The notes below the pieces were generated by a model. It had not been told where the DNA came from, ran no database searches, and worked only from the letters and a program-made list of their open reading frames with translations. Below, in pieces: positions 54,750 through 63,319 of a DNA stretch of 64,000 nt. Both the position numbers and the translations under genes were made by a program. This DNA comes from Synechococcus sp. UW140 (GTDB lineage: Bacteria > Cyanobacteriota > Cyanobacteriia > PCC-6307 > Cyanobiaceae): NCBI RefSeq assembly GCF_900474295.1, contig NZ_UCOB01000028.1, positions 1 through 64,000 of the forward strand, written 5' to 3'. The number at the start of each line of letters is the position of its first letter. Position 1 is the stretch's first letter.

Positions 54750-54771
54750 TCTCTCAACCAGCTCTCAATTC

Positions 54772-54799
54772 AAAAGCCGCCCCAAAGGGCGGCTTTTTT
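54772..54799 (+). terminator. Intrinsic terminator of psbV
   Basis: AAAAGCCGCCC (54772-54782), loop CAAA and GGGCGGC (54787-54793) followed by TTTTTT. The A tract on the left side lets it also work for the convergent gene ending at 54798. Confidence 0.95.
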
Positions 54800-55148
54800 A
54801 TGACTGGGGACCCGGTGCTGTATTCGCCGGTTCAAACGAACGGGGATGGCGGCTATACCACCATTCCTGCAGCGAAGAGCTGAAACGGATGGAGAACAGC
54901 GTCAGCACCGTGGCCGTGGGTCTTGAGCCAGGTTGCAACAACTCGACGGCATAGGAGGGGCATCGGCGCGCCGCCAGATCAGGAACAAAGCGACGTCCGA
55001 CCCTTCTCCAACTGGGCTCCTTGCTTCGCCAGACGAGACGGCAACAGGGCCAAGGCAGCTCCTCCCGATCGAAAAGGCGGCAGCAGGGTCCAATGACCCG
55101 AAAGCTGTATTGCCCACCAGGACTGGTGTGAACACTGCCGTGTTCCAT
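54798..55148 (-). CDS. Small Cys/Arg/Trp-rich protein, unknown function
   Basis: 116 residues from the ATG at 55148: MEHGSVHTSPGGQYSFRVIG, PCCRLFDREELPWPCCRLVW, RSKEPSWRRVGRRFVPDLAA. Two CC pairs and many Arg and Trp. The start of the frame looks coding; the C-terminal part (after residue about 70) is less convincing and may be an overrun. Ends at the psbV terminator. Family unknown to me. Confidence 0.45.
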   Translation of the reverse strand: MEHGSVHTSPGGQYSFRVIGPCCRLFDREELPWPCCRLVWRSKEPSWRRVGRRFVPDLAARRCPSYAVELLQPGSRPTATVLTLFSIRFSSSLQEWWYSRHPRSFEPANTAPGPQS

Positions 55149-55238
55149 CAGTGCATCGACTTCAGGCCTGGAGGAGGCAGAAGCAGCGGCTGACGCTGCA
55201 GGCATGGAAGATCCTGATCGTGCGTTCACGATGCCATC

Positions 55239-55261
55239 AAAAAGCCACCCCTGGGGGTGGC
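55239..55261 (-). terminator. Intrinsic terminator of petF
   Basis: On the minus strand GCCACCCC and GGGGTGGC form a perfect 8-bp stem with a two-base loop (wider when breathing), followed by TTTTT. 64 bases after the petF stop. Confidence 0.93.
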
Positions 55262-55324
55262 GGATGGACAGTCCATCAAAGCGACGGAGGACTGCATACG
55301 AGATTCAGGACCCTGAGGTCGAAC

Positions 55325-55624
55325 TCAATAGAGCTCTTCTTCAGCGTGGGTCTTGATGGTGCAATCTGACGTGGGATACGCCACACAGGTCAGAACGAAG
55401 CCAGCTTCAATCTGGTCGTCGTCGAGGAAGCTCTGGTCGGACTGGTCGACAGTGCCAGAGGTGATCTTGCCAGCGCAGGTGGAGCAGGCGCCTGCACGGC
55501 AGGAATAGGGCAGATCGATGCCCTGCTCTTCAGCGGCGTCGAGGATGTACTGATCGTCGGGCACTTCGATGGTCTTGTTCAGACCTTCGCTCTCAGCGAC
55601 CAGAGTGACCTTGTAGGAAGCCAT
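55325..55624 (-). CDS. petF: Plant-type [2Fe-2S] ferredoxin
   Basis: 99 residues from the ATG at 55624 ([20 protein letters not shown]). Cluster ligands in [14 protein letters not shown] (C-x4-C-x2-C) and the fourth Cys in [15 protein letters not shown]. This is the main photosynthetic ferredoxin, taking electrons from PSI to FNR, nitrite reductase and others. The upstream in-frame residues are not part of the family. Monocistronic with its own terminator. Confidence 0.97.
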   Translation of the reverse strand: MASYKVTLVAESEGLNKTIEVPDDQYILDAAEEQGIDLPYSCRAGACSTCAGKITSGTVDQSDQSFLDDDQIEAGFVLTCVAYPTSDCTIKTHAEEELY

Positions 55625-55763
55625 GGATGGATGGAGTGCGCACTGACCTGAAAAACAGGCATGCAGGACCAAACCCTTCTACATCGGACTGGGGCAATCT
55701 CAGTCTTTTCGGACGAGCTTTCCAGGCAAGGCCAATCAAAGCCCATGCACTGATAAGGCAGGC

Positions 55764-56678
55764 TTATGCAGATTCGACTCTGCTGATCTCCATCAATCCC
55801 CAGCTTCCCTGGGAACGAAGCGCCACAACAGTCCATCCCAGTTCTTCCAGCACGCTGGTGAGCCGCGGAGCCTGTTCTACAAGCAAACCACTGAGAAGGC
55901 CGCGCCCTCCCGGGGCCAACACCGAGGTGAAATGAGGCGCCAGGGCTTCGATCACAGGCGCCAGGATGTTGCAGAGCAACAGCTGGGATTGAACACCTGC
56001 ATGCATCACAGCCAATGTCTCGACCGAGCCTTGGCGCACCATCAGACGGTCTTCGTCGAGCCCATTCAGGCTGGCGTTATCCCTTGTAGAGCGTTCGGCG
56101 AGAGAATCAGTGTCTGCCGCTAACACCCGTTCGGCGCCTAGGGCCAAGGCCGCCAGCCCAAGGACACCGCTACCGCATCCGAGATCGGCCACCTGCAAGC
56201 CCTGAGGGGGAGAGGCTTCCAAGGCCTGGAGGCAAAGCCGAGTGGTGGGATGACTGCCAGTACCAAAAGCGCTGCCTGGATCCATCCGCAACACCAGACG
56301 ATCGGCATGTTCCGGAGGCAGCTCAAGCCAGGCAGGCAGGATCAACAATCGATCTCCAACGGGATCGGCCTGCCAATGCTGTTTCCAGGTGAGGCTCCAA
56401 TCCTCATCATCCAGTTGCTTCCATTCCACGCTGGGCAAGCTCAGGCCGAACGTGGTCGCCAACGGCCGAAGACTATCGATCAGCTCTGTGCGCTGATCTT
56501 CAGGCCATTCTGGCTCCGGCAACCAAGCGAAAAGGGTGCACTGGTTTGGCGTTTCCGGTGCATGCTGCACCGCCAAGCGATGCAGCCCAAGACTCTCCAT
56601 CTTCCAGAGAAGCGACTCCTCCAGTTCGGGTTGAAGTGGCAAGGAAAGACGCCACCAACGAAGGGAGGTCGATGTCAT
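55764..56678 (-). CDS. prmA: Ribosomal protein L11 methyltransferase
   Basis: 304 residues. Substrate-binding N-terminal domain (RWWRLSLPLQPELEESLLWK), then LRMDPGSAFGTGSHPTTRLC, the SAM motif VADLGCGSGVLGLAALALGA and LLCNILAPVIEALAPHF (the N-I/L-x-x-x-P block). It trimethylates L11. 26 bases after serA on the same strand. Confidence 0.94.
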   Translation of the reverse strand: MTSTSLRWWRLSLPLQPELEESLLWKMESLGLHRLAVQHAPETPNQCTLFAWLPEPEWPEDQRTELIDSLRPLATTFGLSLPSVEWKQLDDEDWSLTWKQHWQADPVGDRLLILPAWLELPPEHADRLVLRMDPGSAFGTGSHPTTRLCLQALEASPPQGLQVADLGCGSGVLGLAALALGAERVLAADTDSLAERSTRDNASLNGLDEDRLMVRQGSVETLAVMHAGVQSQLLLCNILAPVIEALAPHFTSVLAPGGRGLLSGLLVEQAPRLTSVLEELGWTVVALRSQGSWGLMEISRVESA

Positions 56679-56704
56679 GGCAGAGGAGGTTGAACAACAA
56701 GCCG

Positions 56705-58294
56705 TCAGAGGGTGACGGGGTGTGCTTCCTGGATGCCGTTGATGGCACTGATGGTGGCCAGCAGGCTCGGAGGGATTGGGTCATCAATGCTGAGAACCAT
56801 CACCGCGTCACCTCGGACGATGCGACGTCCCACCTGCATCGAAGCGATATTGACGTTGTGCTCACCCAGCACGGATCCGAGCTGGCCAATAATCCCGGGC
56901 ATGTCGCGATGCCGGGTGAACAACATGTGCCGACTGGGCGGCACATTCACCGGAAATTCATCGATGGTGGTGACACGCAGCTCACCATCGGCAAACACCG
57001 CACCAGTGACACTGTGCCCCCCCTGGGAGCCGCGGGTGGTGAGCTGGAGCGAGCCCCCTGCGAAGTCACGACTGGACTCGTCTTTCACCTCCAGCACGTG
57101 GATACCGCGGGCCTTGGCCTCAAGCAGAGCATTGACGTAGTTGATGCGCTCGCCAAGGGCACTGGAGAGCAGACCTTTGAGAGCAGCCACAACCAAGGGC
57201 TGGGAGGGATACTCGGAGAAGTCACCCTGGAGCCTGACCTCCAGTTCCTCCACCTGCCCCCCGGACAACTGGCTGACAAGGAGGCCCAGTGTTTCGGCCA
57301 GCTGCAGATGGGGCTTGAGACGCTCCATGATCTCGGCACTGAGACCGGGGATGTTCACCGCACTGCGTGCCGGCAGACCGAGGAGCACATCGCGGATCTG
57401 CTCGGCCACGTCGGTGGCGACGTTTTCCTGGGCTTCCTCAGTGGACGCACCAAGGTGGGGTGTCAGCACCAGACCACGCTCAACACTGCGCAGCGGTGAA
57501 TCAGCCGCGAGTGGTTCCGTCGCAAACACATCCACCCCGGCCCCTGCGATCACACCGTTCTCGATCGCCTCGGCCAAGGCACTTTCATCAATGATTCCGC
57601 CACGGGCACAGTTCACCAAGCGAGCGGTGGATTTCATGCTGCGCAGAAGCTCCGCATTCACCAGGTTTTCGGTGTCTGGGGTTCGCGGGATATGCAGCGT
57701 CACGTAATCAGCGCTGCTGAACAGATCAGCCAACTGCGTCAGACGCACCTGCATCTGCTGAGCACGCTCACTGGACACGAAGGGGTCGTAAGCGATCACA
57801 TCCATGCCCATCGACTTGGCCACCTTCGCCACATGGGAGCCGATCTTGCCGAGGCCCACAACGCCGAGCACTTTTTTATAGAGCTCGTTTCCGACGTACT
57901 TTTTCCGATCCCAGGCACCTTGACGCATCGATGCGTGAGCCTGGGGCACATGGCGGGACAGCGAGAGCAGTAACGCCAGGGCATGCTCTGCTGCAGCGAT
58001 CGTGTTCCCCTCAGGGGAATTGACCACGAGCACCCCACGCTGGGTTGCGGCCGGCACATCAACGTTGTCAACGCCCACTCCGGCGCGACCAACGATGCGC
58101 AGGCGATCGGCCGCTGCAATCACATCGGCGGTGACCTGCGTGCCCGAGCGAATCATCAGAGCGTCGTACTCGCCAATGATTCCCTTCAGCTCTTCTGGGC
58201 TGAGACCAGTGCGTTGATCAACCTGAGCCACCTGGCTCAGGATGTCGATGCCGGCCTGATCAATGGGATCGGAAACCAGAACTTTTGTCATCAA
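56705..58294 (-). CDS. serA: D-3-phosphoglycerate dehydrogenase
   Basis: 529 residues. Catalytic and NAD-binding domains: GRAGVGVDNVDVPAATQRGV, LGVVGLGKIGSHVAKVAKSM, NCARGGIIDESALAEAI, and the catalytic His in LTPHLGASTEEAQ. An intervening domain and a C-terminal ACT domain (RDMPGIIGQLGSVLGEHNVN) place it in the long SerA type. First step of serine synthesis from 3-phosphoglycerate. Confidence 0.96.
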   Translation of the reverse strand: MMTKVLVSDPIDQAGIDILSQVAQVDQRTGLSPEELKGIIGEYDALMIRSGTQVTADVIAAADRLRIVGRAGVGVDNVDVPAATQRGVLVVNSPEGNTIAAAEHALALLLSLSRHVPQAHASMRQGAWDRKKYVGNELYKKVLGVVGLGKIGSHVAKVAKSMGMDVIAYDPFVSSERAQQMQVRLTQLADLFSSADYVTLHIPRTPDTENLVNAELLRSMKSTARLVNCARGGIIDESALAEAIENGVIAGAGVDVFATEPLAADSPLRSVERGLVLTPHLGASTEEAQENVATDVAEQIRDVLLGLPARSAVNIPGLSAEIMERLKPHLQLAETLGLLVSQLSGGQVEELEVRLQGDFSEYPSQPLVVAALKGLLSSALGERINYVNALLEAKARGIHVLEVKDESSRDFAGGSLQLTTRGSQGGHSVTGAVFADGELRVTTIDEFPVNVPPSRHMLFTRHRDMPGIIGQLGSVLGEHNVNIASMQVGRRIVRGDAVMVLSIDDPIPPSLLATISAINGIQEAHPVTL

Positions 58295-58369
58295 CCGGCG
58301 AAAGACTGCCTCAAACCACTTTAAAGACAGGCCCGCAGGCCAGAATTAAACGCTCTCAGGAAATCGCCC

Positions 58370-58885
58370 ATGCCCGTCTGCGTGCTGGTGCTGAAGGAAC
58401 AGGTGGCTGCGGCATCCCTGCAGGAGAAGCTGAGGGCCAACGGAGTCCCCCTGCAGCGCTGCTTGTTGGTTCCGCCTGCGGATCGCAATGAACAAGGGAC
58501 GCCAATCGATTCCGTTGATCTGCTCACTCCTCGCCTTGCCCGACAGCGACGCCAACGGTCCATGGCCCGATGGCTACTGCCGTTCGGCTTCATGGCAGGC
58601 CTCACCTTCACCCAGATCACGAACCTCGAAACCTTTTCCAGTCTTGGTCCCTGGGGACAACCCGTGATTGGTGGACTGCTGGGGATGGGTGCAGGCCTGA
58701 TGGGCAGCTACTCAGCCGCGGCCAGCGTGCCCTCCGAAAATGAGGACGGAGTTCGCATCCTGCGCAACCGACATGAGGAGAACCGGTGGTTGTTGTTGCT
58801 TGAGACCCCCACTGGGATCGAGCCGCCCTGGCAGCTGCTACAGAGCTCCCGACCACTCCAGGTGGTGCGCCTCAACGATCTGTGA
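58370..58885 (+). CDS. Membrane protein of unknown function
   Basis: 171 residues. N-terminal soluble part (MPVCVLVLKEQVAAASLQEK, LQRCLLVPPADRNEQG), two membrane segments around residues 66-117 (ARWLLPFGFMAGLTFTQITN; PVIGGLLGMGAGLMGSYSAA) and a C-terminal soluble part (RILRNRHEENRWLLLLETPT). No family recognised with certainty. Its TGA overlaps the next ATG by one base, so it is coupled to the S4 gene. Confidence 0.75.
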   Translation: MPVCVLVLKEQVAAASLQEKLRANGVPLQRCLLVPPADRNEQGTPIDSVDLLTPRLARQRRQRSMARWLLPFGFMAGLTFTQITNLETFSSLGPWGQPVIGGLLGMGAGLMGSYSAAASVPSENEDGVRILRNRHEENRWLLLLETPTGIEPPWQLLQSSRPLQVVRLNDL

Positions 58886-59673
58886 TGCTGCCCAAACAAG
58901 AGCTGCTTGAAGGCTGCAGGGATCCCCAGGGCATCAAGACGCTGCTGGAGCTGTCAGAAACTGTCCTTCGCACCTGGCAACCTCTGTGGTCTCCCTTTCT
59001 TTCAGCCCCCTTGAGGGAGGAGGCAGTGGAACGTCTTCTCGACCTCGCAGAACTCCAGGTGCACAGCGATGGCGGACGCCAAGGTGCTGAACGACAGTGT
59101 CTTCTGATCAGTCGGCACTGTGAGGGTAATGACGTGCTGGAACGCCACCCCCTTCCTGTGATGGGGTTGGAGGTGGAAGGCAACTTCTTGTTTGATCGGC
59201 TGGAACCGGAAGACATGCGTGCCGTTCTCTCCTCCCTGGGGGTTTCTGACGGGGAGATCGGCGACATTTGGGTTCGTGGCGATCGTGGCGCCCAGGCCCT
59301 CTGCACACCCGAAGCTGCAGCCGCACTGAACGGAACGACAAGTCACGTCAGGGACGTGGAGATTCAGCTGGAACAGCGAGGGGTTGAGATGCTGCAGCTC
59401 CCTTCGATCCGTACCGCCAAACGGTTCACCAGCGTTGAGGCCTCTTGCCGAATGGACGCGATCGCTTCCGCCGGATTCGGCCTCTCCCGCGCCAGGGTGT
59501 TGCAGCAGATCCGCAACGGACGCCTGCGTCTGAATTGGCAAGCGGTGCGGCTGGCCAGCAAAACTCTCAACAGCGGCGACCGTCTGCAGCTTCAGGATCG
59601 TGGCAGCCTGGAAGTGCTGTCTTTGGAACTCACCAAAAGAGACCGCTGGCGGGTCACAATGGAGAGAAGCTGA
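58885..59673 (+). CDS. Photosystem II S4-domain protein
   Basis: 262 residues from the ATG at 58885 (MLPKQELLEGCRDPQGIKTL). C-terminal S4 RNA-binding domain GFGLSRARVLQQIRNGRLRL NWQ and NSGDRLQLQDRGSLEV; N-terminal part QPLWSPFLSAPLREEAVERL, HPLPVMGLEVEGNFLFDRLE typical of the cyanobacterial and plastid YlmH-like 'photosystem II S4 domain' family. RNA-related role, details unknown. Confidence 0.88.
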   Translation: MLPKQELLEGCRDPQGIKTLLELSETVLRTWQPLWSPFLSAPLREEAVERLLDLAELQVHSDGGRQGAERQCLLISRHCEGNDVLERHPLPVMGLEVEGNFLFDRLEPEDMRAVLSSLGVSDGEIGDIWVRGDRGAQALCTPEAAAALNGTTSHVRDVEIQLEQRGVEMLQLPSIRTAKRFTSVEASCRMDAIASAGFGLSRARVLQQIRNGRLRLNWQAVRLASKTLNSGDRLQLQDRGSLEVLSLELTKRDRWRVTMERS

Positions 59674-59767
59674 ACGCACCAAGTAAGCCCTGCAGATCTT
59701 GGCCGGCTGCTACATTCTTCAGCGCACCAGAACGTGCAGGCCGCTTTCACATCACCGTGAAATGTGC

Positions 59768-59839
59768 GGGCGATTAGCTCAGGGGTAGAGCACTACATTG
59801 ACATTGTAGGAGTCACTGGTTCAAATCCAGTATCGCCCA
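59768..59839 (+). tRNA. trnV: tRNA-Val(GAC)
   Basis: GGGCGAT pairs with ATCGCCC; D arm TAGCTCAGGGGTAGAGCA; anticodon stem CTACA/TGTAG around loop TTGACAT (anticodon GAC); T arm ACTGGTTCAAATCCAGT; discriminator A. CCA not encoded. 72 bases, complete. Confidence 0.96.
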
Positions 59840-59866
59840 TTTCTCTTGCAGGGACAGGAGTTCTCC

Positions 59867-61243
59867 ATGGCAGCCAGTCTGGTCGTCGGGATTGGACGAT
59901 CCGGGATGGGAGCGGCGCGTCTGCTCCAGGCCCAGGGACACAGCGTGACAGTGCTGGATAGCAAGAACGACAAGACCCAGAAGGCGTCGGCCAAGGCGCT
60001 ACGTCAACTTGGCATTGAAGTGCACCTTGGCTGCCCTCTTCACCCTGATCCATTCGAGCCCTTGGCCGATGCGCTGGACCAGGTCGTGATCAGTCCTGGG
60101 ATCGCCTGGGACCACCCAGCCATGATCCAATTGCGCCGGAAGGGCATCAACGTGTGTGGCGAAATGGCCGTTGCCTGGGATGCTCTTCGCCACATCCCCT
60201 GGATTGGCATCACCGGCACTAACGGCAAAACCACCGTGACCCATCTGCTGCAGCATGTGCTGAATAACGCAGGCCTCAAGGCTCCAATGGCAGGGAATGT
60301 GGGGCATTCCGCGACCGAACTTGCACTGCAGTGCATGAACACCAAGCAGTCTCAACCCGACTGGGTGGTGATGGAGATGAGCAGCTATCAAATCGAGGCC
60401 GCTGAGCAGGTAGCACCCAGGATTGGCATCTGGACCACCCTCACCCCTGACCATCTCGAGCGACACGGAACACTTGAGGCCTATCGCTCCATCAAACGTG
60501 GCTTGCTAGTCCGCTCCGAACATGCAGTCCTGAATGGAGACGACCCTGATCTGCGCAAGCATCAGCACGCATGGACGGACGCCACCTGGGTCAGCACCAA
60601 ACCATGTCCAACCATGCCGTGCTCGCTGTGGATCGATTCGGAGCACTGGGTACGTAACACCGCCGACCGCCTGTTCCCTGCTGAAGCCCTGTCATTACCA
60701 GGCGCTCACAATCGCCAAAATATGCTGCTGGTCACAGCCGCGGCACTCAAGACCGGCCTAACCGCGGCGGCGATCGAAGCGGGTCTGCGCAGTTTTTCTG
60801 GAGTACCCCATCGCCTTGAACCACTAGGGCTCCTGAAAGGCATGGAGGTCTTCAATGACAGCAAAGCCACCAATTACGACGCAGCCGCCGTCGGCCTTCG
60901 TGCTGTAGCCAGTCCCACGGTGGTGCTTGCTGGCGGACAGACAAAACAAGGTGATGCTTCCGAATGGCTCACCCTGCTGAAGCAACGGGCCTGTGATGTG
61001 GTTCTTTTCGGCAATGGCGCCGAGGAATTGAAAAGGCTGATCCACGCCTGTGGATTCGCTGGCGGCGTGTGGATGGAGAACGATCTTGAGGCCGCCCTGC
61101 CTAGAGCAATCGCTTGCGGCGCAGCGAACTCTGCTCACTCGCTTCTGCTCTCGCCAGCCTGCGCCAGCTTTGATCAGTACAAAGACTTTGAAGCCCGAGG
61201 CGAAGACTTCCGCCGCCTAGTCAAAGCAGCGCAGATAGCCTGA
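59867..61243 (+). CDS. murD: UDP-N-acetylmuramoylalanine-D-glutamate ligase
   Basis: 458 residues from the ATG at 59867 (MAASLVVGIGRSGMGAARLL); the seven codons before it lie against the tRNA. ATP-binding GITGTNGKTTVTHLL, VVMEMSSYQIEAAEQVAPRI, and the C-terminal VFNDSKATNYDAA. It adds D-glutamate to UDP-MurNAc-alanine in peptidoglycan synthesis, in the cytosol. Starts 28 bases after tRNA-Val. Confidence 0.96.
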   Translation: MAASLVVGIGRSGMGAARLLQAQGHSVTVLDSKNDKTQKASAKALRQLGIEVHLGCPLHPDPFEPLADALDQVVISPGIAWDHPAMIQLRRKGINVCGEMAVAWDALRHIPWIGITGTNGKTTVTHLLQHVLNNAGLKAPMAGNVGHSATELALQCMNTKQSQPDWVVMEMSSYQIEAAEQVAPRIGIWTTLTPDHLERHGTLEAYRSIKRGLLVRSEHAVLNGDDPDLRKHQHAWTDATWVSTKPCPTMPCSLWIDSEHWVRNTADRLFPAEALSLPGAHNRQNMLLVTAAALKTGLTAAAIEAGLRSFSGVPHRLEPLGLLKGMEVFNDSKATNYDAAAVGLRAVASPTVVLAGGQTKQGDASEWLTLLKQRACDVVLFGNGAEELKRLIHACGFAGGVWMENDLEAALPRAIACGAANSAHSLLLSPACASFDQYKDFEARGEDFRRLVKAAQIA

Positions 61244-61449
61244 TGATTGCGTTCAGGCTGTCTCAAACAATGAGCAGTCTTTGAGCGCCAATCCTGATGC
61301 ACGCAAAATGATTAGCGCCAAACAAACATTGACGAGAACAGGGATATTGCCTGATTAACGCCCCAAATAGGCTAAGGAGACACGGCCTCAAAGCGTTGGA
61401 CGCATCACTCAAAGCCTGCAGTTGGGGCTCAAACTAAGGGCAGCTCAAC

Positions 61450-61686
61450 CTAAAGGCCGGAATTGCCCACACCGTTGCCATAGGCCCGACCCCCTGCAAC
61501 ATGCTTCAGATCGTCTTGGGACAGCTCAGACTGAGCACGATTCACGTCATCAACAGAAATCGCAAAGCCTGCCTCATTTGCAATCGCGACGAGCTGATCA
61601 GGGCCAGTCGTCTGGTCAACCTTTGACTGAAGCCCGGAATCCGATTTAACGGCCTCCAAAAAGGCATTAAAATTTTGACTAGCCAT
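61450..61686 (-). CDS. Nif11-type leader peptide (RiPP-precursor-like), orphan
   Basis: 78 residues from the ATG at 61686: MASQNFNAFLEAVKSDSGLQ, QLVAIANEAGFAISVDDVNR, ELSQDDLKHVAGG. This is the Nif11 (N11P) leader pattern ending in a double glycine (residues 65-66), as in prochlorosin precursors of marine picocyanobacteria. After the GG only 12 residues follow, RAYGNGVGNSGL, without Cys, so it is not a lanthipeptide core. YGNGV just after the GG recalls the box of class IIa bacteriocins. No modifying enzyme or C39 transporter is in the window. Its product is unknown; a regulatory or non-RiPP Nif11 protein is possible. Confidence 0.85.
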   Translation of the reverse strand: MASQNFNAFLEAVKSDSGLQSKVDQTTGPDQLVAIANEAGFAISVDDVNRAQSELSQDDLKHVAGGRAYGNGVGNSGL

Positions 61687-62835
61687 GACATTAAAACAAT
61701 TGTCTTTCAAGCTTAGCAGCCACTGAAGAATCCGACAACAATTCAACAACATCGCCATTGCCAAAGGCCTTTGGGGTACTGACGAAATTGCGCCACGAAA
61801 AGATGAAAGCCAGAGCGAAATGACAAGATCCTGCATTCCACAAACGAACGACTTGGCGTCACATCATCAACCAATCCAATAGCCAGACATTCACTCCAAA
61901 CAAGGATTCAAAGCGAGTTTCAGTCGATGGCGATCAAACAGCCAAGGACTTCTTAAGCGTTCAAGCTCACACCGTGCTCACGTGCAGCGCCTCGAAATCA
62001 ACCTGCACCGCTGGTGTCGGCTAGAGAAAACCACTCGAAATAGACACCGGATTTGGTACTCATGAGAGATCGCTGAAGAACGGATGCCTTTCTTTTCCTT
62101 CGGCTTGCTTAAAAGAGGGGCAGCAAAGCATCGCTGGCTTAATCCCATCACATGCCAAAGGGCTATGCCTTTCGCAGCTCTGGGGTGCGACGCCAGACAG
62201 GGGGGGCTATCGGCACTTCAACCGCTCAATCAATCAAGACCAGTTCTTCAGCCGATGGCTACACCGAGAGTGGTTCAACGCGATCAGATCACAACGGGAA
62301 TGAGCCTGTGCCTCAGCTGTGGTGACCAAAAAGGAGCAAGAACAGAAAAAACATGACCATCAACAGCAGTAACCACATAGACAACGTGCGCCGTTGGAGG
62401 CACCGACAGTTTGCCAGCGTCTCAGCAAGCATTCCTGAAATCAGCAGGCATGGAAGCAGACATAGACTTCACGCAAGCCAGCTCCATCCGGATCTGCTGA
62501 GCAATGGGAGGCTGGCGCACGACGCTGAACGCCTCTACCTCTAAAAGCCTTACACCCTGCCGAAAAAGGCCAACAACAGCCCTTGCACCACTGAAGGGAG
62601 CTGGCATGAGAACCAATCCCACCGATTACCTGACAAGACCAAATCACTATGTATCGCTGCTATACAACATCAGCAATGGTGCGTTGCCTGGCCGAGGATG
62701 TAATCGCTTTCAGCAGACAATCTACGCGAGCATGAATCCAAGCGCAGCTTGGGCACTCACCCATTGTTTTCAGCGGAGAAACCACCCAACCATGCCACGG
62801 TATTGCAATAGTCTAAACAGCCAAGATCAATTGCC
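61687..62835. other. Long gene-poor spacer
   Basis: About 1,150 bases between the Nif11 gene and the EVE gene. Frames such as 62084-62356, 62353-62544 and 62504-62839 (plus) and 62422-62622 (minus) are open but have random composition or mutually exclude each other. I found no further double-glycine leader, tRNA or clear terminator. It must include the Nif11 promoter. Confidence 0.45.
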
Positions 62836-63306
62836 ATGACTGATATTTCATACTGGCTGATGAAAAGCGAGCCGGACGTTTATGGGATCCACGACCTAAA
62901 ACGCGAACAAACCACCCTTTGGGATGGAATTCGCAATTACCAGGCTCGCAACTTCATGCGCACCATGGCGATCGGTGATCACGTCTTTTTCTATCATTCC
63001 AATTGCAAACCTCCAGGCATTGTCGGCCTGATGGAGGTCTGCGAACTGGGCATCGTTGACCCCACCCAATTCGACAGCAATTCGAAGTATCACGATTCTG
63101 CATCCAAACAAGACTCTCCCCGCTGGGACTGCGTGCGGCTCCGCTATCTCGGAGAATTCAAGACGATGCTCAGCCTGGATGCCCTCAAGCAGACCTACAG
63201 CCCTGAAGAACTGACCGTTGTCAGACGCGGCAACAGGTTGTCGATCCTGCCAGTGAGTTCTGCAATTGCGATCGATCTACTCAAGCGTCTCGGTCCTCTC
63301 CAATAA
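62836..63306 (+). CDS. EVE-domain protein
   Basis: 156 residues. ISYWLMKSEPDVYGIHDLKR, TLWDGIRNYQARNFMRTMAI, GDHVFFYHSNCKPPGIVGLM are the EVE (PUA-like) signature, as in human THYN1; the aromatic pocket residues W, Y and F that bind modified bases are present. EVE domains recognise modified cytosines in DNA or RNA in other systems. The single-domain bacterial form has no proven function. It has a good ATG and its own region. Confidence 0.93.
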   Translation: MTDISYWLMKSEPDVYGIHDLKREQTTLWDGIRNYQARNFMRTMAIGDHVFFYHSNCKPPGIVGLMEVCELGIVDPTQFDSNSKYHDSASKQDSPRWDCVRLRYLGEFKTMLSLDALKQTYSPEELTVVRRGNRLSILPVSSAIAIDLLKRLGPLQ

Positions 63307-63319
63307 GAGATAGGCCGTC

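Noticed and set aside
61450-61485. Calling the Nif11 core a class IIa bacteriocin
   Set aside because: YGNGV matches the box, but the required Cys and the rest of the about 40-residue bacteriocin are absent, so only the resemblance is reported.
62504-62839. Plus-strand frame that overlaps the EVE start with ATGA-like spacing
   Set aside because: Suggestive of coupling, but its sequence has no natural composition and competing frames exist over the same bases.
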